Assembly: GCA_035943635.1 (NCBI GenBank) | Contig: DASZBX010000046.1 | Coordinates: 1 to 49,669, forward strand | From: DASZBX01 sp035943635 | GTDB taxonomy: Bacteria; Actinomycetota; Actinomycetes; Streptomycetales; Catenulisporaceae | Direction: 5' to 3' | Length of the DNA stretch: 49,669 nt | In this document: piece by piece, positions 27,894 to 36,104 of the stretch | Layout of the letters: each line of letters opens with the position of its first letter | Position numbering within the stretch: the stretch's first letter is position 1 | Program-made: the position numbers and the translations under genes | Notes under the pieces: generated by a model | The model's database searches: none | Told to the model about the DNA's origin: nothing | What the model saw: the letters and a program-made list of their open reading frames with translations, nothing else

Positions 27894-29417
27894 TCAGCGG
27901 CCGGGCCGGGCCAGCGCGCCGGCCGGGCTGAACTCCAGCTCGGGGGCGTCGACCGGGCCGCGGAAGAGGGCGGCGTCGTGGAAGTAGTGCTGTTCCAGGC
28001 GCCACGGGGCCCGGTCGCCCTGCAGTGGCAGGGCGCCGCGGGAGCGCTGGAAGTAGCCGGAGGTCATCTCGATGAACGGCGCGGTGCTCATCGGGGCGAG
28101 CGGGCGGTGCGCGGTGACGACCGCGTACCCGTGGTGTTCCATATGGGCCAGCAGGCGGGCGACGTAGGAGCAGACCAGGTCGACCTTCAGCGTCCAGGAG
28201 GCGTTCGTGTAGCCCAGGGCGAAGGCGAGGTTGGGGACGGCGTCGAGCATCACGCCCTTGTAGGCGAGGTGTTCGGGGATCAGGACCGGGTCCCCGTCCA
28301 CGGTCAGGCTGATCCCGCCCAGGGGCAGCAGGTTCAGGCCGGTGGCGGTGACGACCACGTCCGCGTCGAGCGTGGCCCCGGAGCGCAGCCGCAGGCCGGT
28401 GGGGGTGAACTCGTCGATGTGGTCGGTGACGACGTCGGCCTTGCCCTCGGTGATGGCGGTGAAGAAGTCGCCGTCGGGCACCAGGCACAGGCGCTGGTCC
28501 CAGGGGTTGTACGCGGGGGTGAAGTGCCGGTCGACGTCGAACCCGTCCGGCAGGCGCTTGGCCACGCCCTTGCGCAGCACCGCCCGCATCCGGTCGGGGT
28601 ACATGCGGCACAGGACGTAGAGTGCGGTCGCGACGCGCGCGTTCTTCCAGCGGATGGCCCGGTAGGCCGGGCGCGCGGGCAGCAGGGCGCGCAGGACGGC
28701 GGCGATCGGGTCGCGCTCGGGCAGCGACATGATGTACGACGGGGAGCGTTGCAGCATGGTCACGTGCGCTCCGGCCTCGGCGAGCGCGGGCACGAGGGTC
28801 ACGGCGGTCGCGCCGCTGCCGACGACGACGACCTTCGTGCCGGGCAGGTCGAGGTCGGCGGGCCACTCCTGCGGGTGCACGAGTCGGCCCTGGAACTGCT
28901 CGCGGCCCGGCCAGGTGGGGGTGTAGCCCTGGTCGTAGCGGTAGTACCCGGAGCACAGGAACAGGAACCCGCAGGTGCGGGTGCTGTGCCGGGTGGTGTG
29001 GTCGGCCGGGTCGGTGTGTTCGACGGTCACGGTCCAACGGGCGTCGGCTTCGGACCAGTCGGCCTGCAGGACGCGTGCGTGGTACGTGACGTGTTCGTCG
29101 ATCTTGTACTCGGCGGCGGTCTCGCGCAGGTAGGCCAGGATCTCGGCGCCCCCGGCGATGGCCTGCTTGCCCGCCCACGGCCGGAAGGGGTAGCCGAGGG
29201 TGTACATGTCCGAGTCGGACCGTACCCCCGGATAGCGGAACAGGTCCCACGTCCCGCCGCTCGCGCCGCGCGCCTCCAGCAGCTCGAAACTGACCCCGGG
29301 CGCCTCGGTCCGCAGGTGGCAGGCCGCCCCGATCCCGGAGAGCCCGGCGCCCACGATCAGGACGTCGACGTGGTCGGGCGCGGTCGGGTAGGTCGGGCGT
29401 TCGGGGGTGCGGGTCAT
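27894..29417 (-). CDS. Type I Baeyer-Villiger / flavin-containing monooxygenase
   Basis: This 507-residue FAD- and NADPH-dependent monooxygenase has the FAD Rossmann motif GAGLSGIG (23-30), GGTWDLFRYPGVRSDSDMY (54-72) and the Baeyer-Villiger fingerprint FQGRLVHPQEWP (175-186, FxGxxxHxxxWP). The NADPH Rossmann motif is GSGATA (200-205), and a conserved VVTATG loop follows. It would insert oxygen next to a ketone to give an ester, or oxygenate a soft heteroatom. It resembles MymA/EthA-like enzymes. The start at M18 of the longest frame (29417) fits the family. It is the first gene of the monooxygenase / SDR / MFS operon and divergent from the aldehyde dehydrogenase. Confidence 0.93.
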   Translation of the reverse strand: MTRTPERPTYPTAPDHVDVLIVGAGLSGIGAACHLRTEAPGVSFELLEARGASGGTWDLFRYPGVRSDSDMYTLGYPFRPWAGKQAIAGGAEILAYLRETAAEYKIDEHVTYHARVLQADWSEADARWTVTVEHTDPADHTTRHSTRTCGFLFLCSGYYRYDQGYTPTWPGREQFQGRLVHPQEWPADLDLPGTKVVVVGSGATAVTLVPALAEAGAHVTMLQRSPSYIMSLPERDPIAAVLRALLPARPAYRAIRWKNARVATALYVLCRMYPDRMRAVLRKGVAKRLPDGFDVDRHFTPAYNPWDQRLCLVPDGDFFTAITEGKADVVTDHIDEFTPTGLRLRSGATLDADVVVTATGLNLLPLGGISLTVDGDPVLIPEHLAYKGVMLDAVPNLAFALGYTNASWTLKVDLVCSYVARLLAHMEHHGYAVVTAHRPLAPMSTAPFIEMTSGYFQRSRGALPLQGDRAPWRLEQHYFHDAALFRGPVDAPELEFSPAGALARPGR

Positions 29418-29481
29418 GGCGGACTTCCCGTCGGCGGCGTTGGTGGCGGCGTGGGGAAAGGATGGCACCCGCCGGTGAAGT

Positions 29482-29508
29482 GTGCAACACTTTCGCGAAA
29501 TGTTTCAC
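29482..29508. promoter_or_regulatory. Palindromic operator between monooxygenase and aldehyde dehydrogenase genes
   Basis: GTGCAACA (29482-29489) and TGTTTCAC (29501-29508) are inverted with one mismatch around a perfect inner palindrome TTTCGCGAAA (29491-29500). It lies 65 bp upstream of the monooxygenase start and 150 bp upstream of the aldehyde dehydrogenase start. It is a likely site for the TetR-type regulator encoded at 31163. Confidence 0.6.
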
Positions 29509-29657
29509 ACGTGGGGCGGCCGCCGGTGACCCCGGATCGCCGACCGGTCCGTCCGGGCCCCGCCCCGCGCCGCCCGCCCCCGCCCGCCGACCGCTCACGC
29601 TCCCGGCCGGCAGCTGTGAACTGGGACTACACATCAGCGTTGATCAGGAGACCCGAC

Positions 29658-31148
29658 ATGTCCAGCAGTACGCTCGTGGCACCCCTTACCGACCCGGCCG
29701 TCGACGACGGCCCTGCGATCGCCGACCTGCACCGCCTGTACGCCGCGCAGCGCCGGGCCCACCGGGCCGACCCGCTGCCCTCCCTGGACGCCCGCAAGGC
29801 GAACCTGGCCGCCCTGGCCGGGATGGTGGTCGGGCACCGCGACCGGATCCGGGCCGCGATGAGCGCGGACTTCGGCGCCCACCCGGACCTGTTCACCGAC
29901 CTGGTCGAAGTCCTCGGCGTGGCCGGCCGCGCCGCGTACGCGATCGAGCAGCTGGACGCGTGGGCGGGCGAGGACTCCCGGCCCACCGACCCGGCCCTGT
30001 GGGGCACCGCGTGGGCCGGGATCCGGTACCAGCCCAAGGGCGTGGTCGGGAACATCGTGCCGTGGAACTTCCCGTTCGACCTGTCCCTCGGCCCGCTGGT
30101 GGAGATGCTGGCAGCCGGCAACCGGGTCGTCATCAAGCCCTCGGACTACACCCCCGAGTGCGCCCGCCTGCTCCAGCAGATGATCAATGAGACCTTCCCC
30201 GAGGACCTGGTCGCGGTGTCCGTCGGCGGCCTGGAACTGGCCAAGGAGTTCCCGACCCTGCGGTGGGACCACCTGCTGTACACCGGCAGCCCGGCCGTCG
30301 GCCGGCAGATCGCCCTGGCCGCGGCCGAGAACCTGGTCCCGGTCACCCTGGAACTCGGCGGCAAGTGCCCGGCCGTGCTCACCCCCGGCAGCGTCGACGC
30401 CGGCAGCGTGCGCAACGTCGTCGGCACCAAGCTGATCAAGAACGGCCAGATGTGCATCTCGGTCGACTACGCCCTGGTCCCGCGCGCGGACCTGGACGCG
30501 TTCGTCGAGCACGCCCGCGCCTACGTGACCAGTGAGATGCCGGATTACGGCAGCTCGGAGCACTGCACCGGCATCGTCACCGAGCGGCACCTGGAACGGA
30601 TCCGGGCGCTGACCGAGGAGGCCGCGGCCGCCGGGGCGCGCCTGGTCCCGCTCGGCGGGGCCGGGGACCCGGACACCCGCCGGCTGCCGCTGACCCTGGT
30701 GGTCGACCCGCCCGCGGACCTGCGGATCATGCGCGAGGAGATCTTCGGCCCGATCCTGCCGGTGGTCGGCTACGACGACCTGGACGAGGCCCTGGCCGGG
30801 ATCAACGACGGCGAACGCCCGCTGGGCCTGTACGTGTTCAGCCCCGACCCGCAGGTCGCCCAGCACGTGCTGGACCACACCAGTTCCGGCGGGGCGTGCG
30901 TGAATGTGTGCGCGGTGCAGGGCGCCCTGCCGTCGCTCGGCTTCGGCGGGGTCGGGCACAGCGGCAGCGGCCGGCACCACGGGATCGAGGGCTTCCGCGA
31001 GTTCTCCAACCCGCGCGGCGTGGTCGTGCGCGGCACCGGTGATCTGGCCGACGCGTTCCTGCCGCCGTACGGCCCGATCGCGCAGGCTATCGTGGACAGC
31101 GTCTTCGGCGGCGCCCCCGCCGAGTCCCCCGCGCCGGGCGGGGAGTAA
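29658..31148 (+). CDS. Aldehyde dehydrogenase, coniferyl-aldehyde-dehydrogenase type
   Basis: This 496-residue enzyme oxidises an aldehyde to the acid with NAD(P). Key residues are N137 in PWNFPF, E232 in LELGGK and the nucleophile C266 in NGQMCISVDY. The Gly motif is TGSPAVG (209-215) and the conserved EEIFGPILPVV loop is present. The QMCISVDY context and the GHSGSGRHHGIEGFREFSN end are typical of the coniferyl aldehyde dehydrogenase / class 3 group. The ATG has AGGAG upstream. It is divergent from the monooxygenase operon and should remove the aldehyde that operon produces. Confidence 0.93.
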   Translation: MSSSTLVAPLTDPAVDDGPAIADLHRLYAAQRRAHRADPLPSLDARKANLAALAGMVVGHRDRIRAAMSADFGAHPDLFTDLVEVLGVAGRAAYAIEQLDAWAGEDSRPTDPALWGTAWAGIRYQPKGVVGNIVPWNFPFDLSLGPLVEMLAAGNRVVIKPSDYTPECARLLQQMINETFPEDLVAVSVGGLELAKEFPTLRWDHLLYTGSPAVGRQIALAAAENLVPVTLELGGKCPAVLTPGSVDAGSVRNVVGTKLIKNGQMCISVDYALVPRADLDAFVEHARAYVTSEMPDYGSSEHCTGIVTERHLERIRALTEEAAAAGARLVPLGGAGDPDTRRLPLTLVVDPPADLRIMREEIFGPILPVVGYDDLDEALAGINDGERPLGLYVFSPDPQVAQHVLDHTSSGGACVNVCAVQGALPSLGFGGVGHSGSGRHHGIEGFREFSNPRGVVVRGTGDLADAFLPPYGPIAQAIVDSVFGGAPAESPAPGGE

Positions 31149-31162
31149 CCGAGAGGAACACC

Positions 31163-31801
31163 ATGGGCTCTGGCGGTCTGTCACTACCGCTGCCCCGGGC
31201 GGCCGACTCCGCCGGCGCGGCCCCGGCCCGGTTCGTGGCTTTGGCCGCGCGCTGGGTGGACGAAGGCCGACGGCTGGACATGCAGGGCCTGGCCGACGAG
31301 CTCGGCGTGTCCCGGGCGACGCTGTTCCGGCACGTCGGCGGGCGCGAGGAACTGCTCAGCAAGGCGCTGTGGGCGCTGACCCAGCGCACCCTGAGCATCG
31401 CCTCGGCCCGCTGGGAGTCCGAGCGCGGCCCGGACGAGCTGCACTCGACCGGCACCGGCCGGCACCTCAATGCCCTGGTCTCCCAGGCCAAGGGCCTGCG
31501 CCGCCTGCTCGACGACGAACCGGCCCTGGCCCTGCGGGTGCTGACCGACCCGCGCGGAAGGGTGCAGAACGGGATCGTCACGTATGTCGAGGCGTTGCTG
31601 CGCCATGACATCGCCGAGTTCGGGCTCGTCCCGCTGATCGAACCGAACGCACTCGCGTATGCGCTGGTGCGGATGGGTGAGTCGTTCCTGTACGCGGATG
31701 TGCTGGCCAACCGGCAGCCTGACGTCGCGACGGCCGATCGGTTGCAGCAGGCGCTGTTCGAGGGCGCGGTCGTACGGCCGGGGCATTTCGCGGCGTTGTA
31801 G
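31163..31801 (+). CDS. QsdR-like TetR-family regulator
   Basis: This 212-residue regulator starts 15 bp after the aldehyde dehydrogenase stop, so it is cotranscribed. The HTH (about 38-60) reads LDMQGLADELGVSRATLFRH. The C-terminal domain has a long helix with DEPALALRVLTDPRGRVQNG and LVRMGESFLYADVLANRQPD, the pattern of QsdR-type regulators. QsdR controls lactone degradation in Rhodococcus. The adjacent Baeyer-Villiger, SDR and aldehyde dehydrogenase genes suggest that the ligand is a ketone, lactone or aldehyde. Confidence 0.88.
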   Translation: MGSGGLSLPLPRAADSAGAAPARFVALAARWVDEGRRLDMQGLADELGVSRATLFRHVGGREELLSKALWALTQRTLSIASARWESERGPDELHSTGTGRHLNALVSQAKGLRRLLDDEPALALRVLTDPRGRVQNGIVTYVEALLRHDIAEFGLVPLIEPNALAYALVRMGESFLYADVLANRQPDVATADRLQQALFEGAVVRPGHFAAL

Positions 31802-31809
31802 TCGTCGGT

Positions 31810-31841
31810 CGGCCGCGGTGCCATCCTCGCGCCCGCGGCCG
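31810..31841. terminator. Hairpin terminator between convergent genes
   Basis: CGGCCGCGG (31810-31818) pairs with CCGCGGCCG (31833-31841) between the converging TetR and ASCH genes. Confidence 0.7.
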
Positions 31842-31856
31842 CCGGCGGGCCAGATG

Positions 31857-32276
31857 TCAGGCCTTGTAGACCAGCCGGAATCGTTCGGCGACGACCAGGG
31901 TGTCGTCGGTGACGGTGAAGCCGGGGTCGCCCAGGGCCTCGCGGGCCTGCTCGCTCTGGAAGAAGTCCTCGTGGGCGGCGCGCCAGGAGGCGACCGTCTC
32001 GTCGCCCTCGCCTTCGTCGATCGCGTGCTGCAGGTCGACGTCGGCGATCCGCAGGACCCGCACGTCGGTCGTCTCGATCACGGCGACCCGCTCGCCGGCC
32101 GAGTCGACGACCGCCTCACGCTTGCCGACCTCGGGCAACGGCTCGTCGTCGATCTCGTACCACAGGACCAGGCCGGTGGTGGAGGTCTTGGCGCCGGACA
32201 GGATCGCGGCGACCAGCTGGTCGCGCAGCGGGCCCGGGAAGGCGAACTCGGTGATGGGTAGGTCGTCCATGTTCAT
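31857..32276 (-). CDS. ASCH-domain protein
   Basis: This 139-residue protein matches the ASCH fold, a PUA-like domain that binds RNA or nucleotides. It has FAFPGPLRDQLVAAILSGAK, the basic/hydroxyl motif AKTSTTG (GxKxxT-like) and VGKREAVVDSAGERVAVIET. It ends with a conserved FFQSEQAREAL helix and a final VVAERFRLVYKA strand. Starts at 32276 and 32270 are both possible. It is monocistronic and converges with the TetR gene. No partner is suggested by context. Confidence 0.85.
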   Translation of the reverse strand: MNMDDLPITEFAFPGPLRDQLVAAILSGAKTSTTGLVLWYEIDDEPLPEVGKREAVVDSAGERVAVIETTDVRVLRIADVDLQHAIDEGEGDETVASWRAAHEDFFQSEQAREALGDPGFTVTDDTLVVAERFRLVYKA

Positions 32277-32350
32277 GCCGGGCAGGCTATCGGCCGGGCA
32301 TCGCCGAAAGCACCCGGTTTTCCGGGCCGGGCCGGGTCCGGCCGGGTGGC

Positions 32351-32709
32351 TCAGCGCAGCAGTACGTGCGGGCGCAGGATCTCGGCGGCGCGGTCGGCGT
32401 CTTCGACGGTGTTGTTCACGTGGAAGGCCAGCCGCAGCCGGCCTGCGCGCACACTGGCCGCGACGCCGAAGTCGGGCAGCGGCCCGGCGGCCGGGTAGCC
32501 GTCCGGGTCCACGATGACCGACCCGCCGACCCAGTTCACCCCGCGCCCGGCGCGCACAACAGGTCCGCGCCGCGCAACGCCACGGTCCGGACCCATTCCG
32601 GGAACTCCAGGTCGTAGCAGATCATGACGCCGATCCGGCCGTACGCCGTGTCGACGACCGGCGGCAGGTCGGCGCCGGGTTCGACCACGAACTTCTCCGC
32701 GACCTGACT
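32351..32709 (-). pseudogene. Mosaic of nitrilase and class V aminotransferase fragments
   Basis: Three joined pieces read on this strand. First (32709-32539) is a nitrilase core, DTAYGRIGVMICYDLEFPEW then ALRGADLLCAP, which includes the catalytic Cys. Second, in another frame (about 32542-32474), is a later nitrilase strand, NWVGGSVIVDPDGYPAAGP. Third, in frame with the second (32473-32351), is the end of a class V aminotransferase, VAASVRAGRLRLAFHVNNTV then DADRAAEILRP. Deletions have fused the remains of two unrelated genes. No active enzyme is possible. Confidence 0.75.
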
Positions 32710-33236
32710 GCGGTCCGTTCGCGCCGTCCGTCCGAGTGTCGTTCCATCAACCTGCGTGAGAACATCATCCGGCTCTGCCACACGGCCTCCACCACGAGTT
32801 CAGCCGAGCCGGTCGCCCGCGCCTCGGCGACAAGCGGCAGGTCGATGAAGGCGGCGACGGCCTGCATGCCGCGCGGGTCTGCCCCGGCATGCCACGCCGC
32901 CGCGGCCCTGACCACGTCGGCCAGGTCGGAGGTGTATCCCCTGGCGTGGGCGACGCCGGTCATGGTGTTGTCCACGAGGAAGCGTCGCTCGATCATGAGC
33001 GCTTCGACCGTGAGGCGTTCGCGCCCGGGCACCGTGGCGCCGAAGCGGATCCCGGGCAGGTGGGGGTAGTGGACGTCTTCGACCTCCCCGAGCGTCAGGC
33101 CCGATGCGGCGGCGATCCGCTTCATGGCCGCCGCCAACCCGTCGTCCGCAACGACATCCGGGTAGAGCTCTGGTTCGGACTCGAGCTCTGGCCCGGGGCC
33201 AGATCCCGCACCGGCCGGGCCCATTGCGCTCGTCAT
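32622..33236 (-). pseudogene. DUF6193-like protein, C-terminus replaced by out-of-frame DNA
   Basis: Residues 1-155 of this frame look like a real protein. They read ELYPDVVADDGLAAAMKRIA, then GLTLGEVEDV and LVDNTMTGVAHARGYTSDLA, followed by VVRAAAAWHAG and ELVVEAVWQS. This resembles actinobacterial DUF6193 proteins, a tentative match. From about 32770 the frame passes over the nitrilase fragment in the wrong frame and becomes arginine/serine-rich noise until 32622. The normal C-terminus is lost. The ATG is 42 bp downstream of the Rox stop, so it would be cotranscribed with it. Confidence 0.5.
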
Positions 33237-33278
33237 GTCGTCTCCAGACCCGTTTTCTCGGCTGCCTGTGTTACCTGC

Positions 33279-34721
33279 TCAGCCGCCGACGGGCGCACCG
33301 AACCACGTGGGCAACTGGCTGACCAGATCCTGCTGGTCATCGCCGACCCACGCCACATGCCCGTCCGGCCGCAGCAGCACCGCGGGCACGTCCATCTCCT
33401 CAAGCTCCGCGCTGACGTCAACCACATGATCCACCCGGTCCGCCCACCCCTCCACCTCCAACCGTCCGGTCTGGTCGAGCAACAGTCCGCGACCAGCATG
33501 CATCAACGCATACAAACGCCCGCACTTGAGCTCCACATCCCGCAAACGCCGGCCCAGCAACGCATGCCCCTGCCCGAAGTCATACCGGATCCCGATCGCC
33601 GCGGTCCGCTCGATCATGTACCGGTTGACCTCGTCGAAGTCCATCAACTCGGCCAACAACCGCCGCACAGCCTGCGGCCCCGGCTCGCCGGACGTGAGCG
33701 TGGCCTGCGCACGGGTGTAGTCCAGCACCCCCGCGGCAACCGGGTACCGCTCGACCTGGTAACTGTCCAGCAACGCCTCCGGCGCCCAGCCGTCGATCTC
33801 GGCGGCGAGTTTCCAGCCGAGGTTGAACGCGTCCTGCACGCCCAGGTTCAACCCCTGCCCGCCGAGCGGGGCGTGGATGTGCGCGGCGTCGCCGGCCAGC
33901 AGCACCCGGCCCTGCCGGTAGCGTTCGGCCTGCCGGGTGGCGTCGCCGAAACGGGTGACCCAGCGCGGGGAGTGCACGCCGAAGTCGGTCCCGGCGAACT
34001 CCCGCAGCTGCTGCTGGAACTCCGCGAACGTCGGCGGCGCGGCGCGTTCCCCGGCCACGCCCACGGTCCGGATGACGACGGCGTACACGCCCTCGGTCTT
34101 GTCCGGTGCGGGACCGAACCGGATGCGGTTGTCGGGCACGCCGGCGACCACGCTGGTCATGGTCTCCAGCGGCACGCCCACCTGCATCTCGCCGAGCAGC
34201 CACTCGGTCGCGGCCGGCTCCCCGGGGAAGCCGATCCCGAGCAGTTTGCGCACGGTGCTGCGCCCGCCGTCGCAGCCGACCAGGTAGCGCGAGCGCAGTC
34301 GCGTGCCGTCGGCCAGGTCGGCGGTGACCCCGTCGTCGTCCTGGCTCAACCCGACCAGGTCGCAGCCGCGGCGGATCGGCGTGCCCAGCTCGACGGCGTG
34401 CGCGGTCAGCAGCCGCTCGGTGATGTTCTGCGGGATGCCGAGCAGGTACGCGTGCGCGGTGTCCAGGCGTCCCGTCCACGGCTTGTCGATCCCGGCGAAC
34501 GGGCTGCGGTACGGGTACTGTGTGCCGTTCGCCAGGAACCGGCCGAGCAGGCCGCGCTGGTCCATCACCTCGGTGGTGCGCACGTGCAGCCCCAGCGCGC
34601 GGGCGCGCGGGTTCGGCTCGGTCTCCCGTTCCAGCACGAGCACGTCCACGCCGTGCAGCCGCAGCTCGCTGGCCAGCATCAGGCCGGTCGGCCCGCAGCC
34701 GACGACGATCACGTCCGTCAT
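33279..34721 (-). CDS. rox: Rifampicin monooxygenase-like class A flavoprotein
   Basis: This 480-residue FAD monooxygenase starts at 34721. It has GCGPTG (8-13), the DG motif GCDGGRS (149-155) and the second FAD motif GDAAHIHAPLGGQGLNLG (278-295). A C-terminal thioredoxin-like domain (about 385-480) ends with VPAVLLRPDGHVAWVGD. Length and architecture match actinomycete Rox enzymes, which hydroxylate and linearise rifampicin. Relatives oxidise other aromatic polyketides, so the substrate is inferred. The strongest support is the RAE-like palindrome 138 bp upstream, an element known before rifamycin-inactivation genes. Confidence 0.85.
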   Translation of the reverse strand: MTDVIVVGCGPTGLMLASELRLHGVDVLVLERETEPNPRARALGLHVRTTEVMDQRGLLGRFLANGTQYPYRSPFAGIDKPWTGRLDTAHAYLLGIPQNITERLLTAHAVELGTPIRRGCDLVGLSQDDDGVTADLADGTRLRSRYLVGCDGGRSTVRKLLGIGFPGEPAATEWLLGEMQVGVPLETMTSVVAGVPDNRIRFGPAPDKTEGVYAVVIRTVGVAGERAAPPTFAEFQQQLREFAGTDFGVHSPRWVTRFGDATRQAERYRQGRVLLAGDAAHIHAPLGGQGLNLGVQDAFNLGWKLAAEIDGWAPEALLDSYQVERYPVAAGVLDYTRAQATLTSGEPGPQAVRRLLAELMDFDEVNRYMIERTAAIGIRYDFGQGHALLGRRLRDVELKCGRLYALMHAGRGLLLDQTGRLEVEGWADRVDHVVDVSAELEEMDVPAVLLRPDGHVAWVGDDQQDLVSQLPTWFGAPVGG

Positions 34722-34859
34722 GAAAAAGTTCGCCCCATTCGACAAGGTTGCCTGTCCGCCGGTCGCCCCGCACCACTGCTCCGGCACATGCGGCCTTACT
34801 CCGCGAATGCCTGATTTCGGACTGTTCCGGCTTCTGCTGGAGATTGTGCCGCACACCCG

Positions 34860-34878
34860 GGGCCTTGCCGCAAGACCC
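34860..34878 (-). promoter_or_regulatory. Rifamycin-associated element (RAE)-like palindrome
   Basis: Read on the strand of rox, GGGTCTTGCGGCAAGGCCC differs at two positions from the 19-bp RAE as I recall it (GGGGCTTGCGGCAAGCCCC). The two changes fall at symmetric positions 4 and 16. A -10-like TAAGGT/TATAGC pair (34886-34896) lies 8 bp upstream of it. RAEs mark promoters induced by rifamycins. Confidence 0.75.
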
Positions 34879-34915
34879 GGGGTGCGCTATACCTTAGGAG
34901 AGGCGAGGAGTGTTT

Positions 34916-35291
34916 TCACTCCTCGTTTTCGCCGTTTCCGGGCCCGAACACCTGCCCGAGGGCCGACTGCGCCGCGGCGCGTCCGGCCTTCCCGGCCCTC
35001 ACCATCACGTCCCGGTCGCGTTCGAGCCGGGACGGCAGCGCGGTCGTGTCGCTCATCAGGGCGGCCACGTTGCACGCGCCCGCGCTCACCCCGATCGCCA
35101 GGTCGAACAGGGGCCTGATGCCGGCGGCGGCGAGCGCGTCGACCATCCCGGCGGAGATCACCCCGCGCATGCCGCCGCCCTCGACGAGCAGCGCGACCCG
35201 GTACGGGTCCGTCCCGGGCCGACGGGAGCGTCCGGGCCTGCCGGCGGGTGCGCAGGATCTCGCGGACCGCCTCGGCGCCCGTGCTCGTCAT
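34916..35291 (-). pseudogene. Broken patatin-like phospholipase
   Basis: The gene starts MTSTGAEAVREILRTRRQAR, then shifts frame near 35215 and continues as TDPYRVALLVEGGGMRGVIS, with the oxyanion loop GGGMRG. IGVSAGACNVAALM follows, with nucleophile Ser in GVSAG. The protein ends soon after, with LPSRLERDRDVMVRAGKAG, so most of the fold, including the catalytic Asp motif, is absent. One frameshift plus an internal deletion inactivate it. It lies just upstream of the rox promoter on the same strand. Confidence 0.8.
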
Positions 35292-35484
35292 GCCCGACTC
35301 CTCCGCCGAAGGTGTGCCTGTGTGCGCAGGCTGCGAGTTTATCGTCGCCGCGAACCAGGCCCCGTGCCGCCCCTTGCCGACAGGTGGTGTGTACGCGGTG
35401 CCCTTACATCGCCATTACCGCGGTCTGGTTCCTTGGGGGCGGGTGACCCGGCAGTGGGCCGGTCCAGGTTTTGGGGAGTAACCG

Positions 35485-36069
35485 ATGCGAATTTCCACCA
35501 TCCCGGCCATCATGGCGCTCACAGTGGCCGTGGCGGCCACGGCGGCGTGTTCGGGAACGTCCACGTCCGCGACGGCCGGGGCCGGGTCCGGCGCACCCAG
35601 CGCAACAGCCGGGGCGGGGGCTGCGACAGCTCAGGGCTCTTCGCCGACCGCGTCGGCAGCGGCAGTCGGCGGCGGCTCATCCACTGTGGCCGACGCGTGC
35701 AAGCTCCTGTCCGTCGCCCAGGCGCAGTCGCTCGTCGGCCGGTCCTACTCCTCGTCCAGCTCCCAGGTCCTGTCGCCCGGAGTCGACCAGTGCACGTACG
35801 TCTCGTCGGATGACGACAGCGACCTGGAGATCACCACGTACCAGCCGAACAGCGGCGTGACCTGGGACATGCTGAACACCGTGCTCAGCAGCGTCGGAAC
35901 GGTGACGAGCGTGAGCGGCGTGGGCGACAAGGCCACGATGGGGGCGACCGAGATCGACGTGCAGGCCGGGTCGCGGCTGCTCGCCGTGGAGGGCGCCGGG
36001 GGAACCGTGTCAGGCCACCCGGACAAGGCCATCGCCGTGGCCAAGGCCGTCGTCGCGGCCCTCGGCTGA
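35485..36069 (+). CDS. DUF3558-like lipoprotein
   Basis: This 194-residue lipoprotein has a signal with hydrophobic core IPAIMALTVAVAATA, a TAAC lipobox (Cys 22) and a Ser/Ala/Thr/Gly-rich spacer to about 70. Its domain contains ACKLLSVAQAQSLVG, DQCTYVSSDDDSDLEITTYQ and VSGVGDKATMGATEIDVQAG. The paired Cys of ACKLL and QCTY and the GVGDKA turn are typical of DUF3558 lipoproteins. It is a second, diverged member of the family alongside the one at 475-1254. GGGGAG precedes the ATG. It converges with the DUF1479 gene, 35 bp away. Confidence 0.85.
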   Translation: MRISTIPAIMALTVAVAATAACSGTSTSATAGAGSGAPSATAGAGAATAQGSSPTASAAAVGGGSSTVADACKLLSVAQAQSLVGRSYSSSSSQVLSPGVDQCTYVSSDDDSDLEITTYQPNSGVTWDMLNTVLSSVGTVTSVSGVGDKATMGATEIDVQAGSRLLAVEGAGGTVSGHPDKAIAVAKAVVAALG

Positions 36070-36104
36070 CCTCGGCTCTCAGCTGGCCATCGTCGGACCG
36101 GGGG

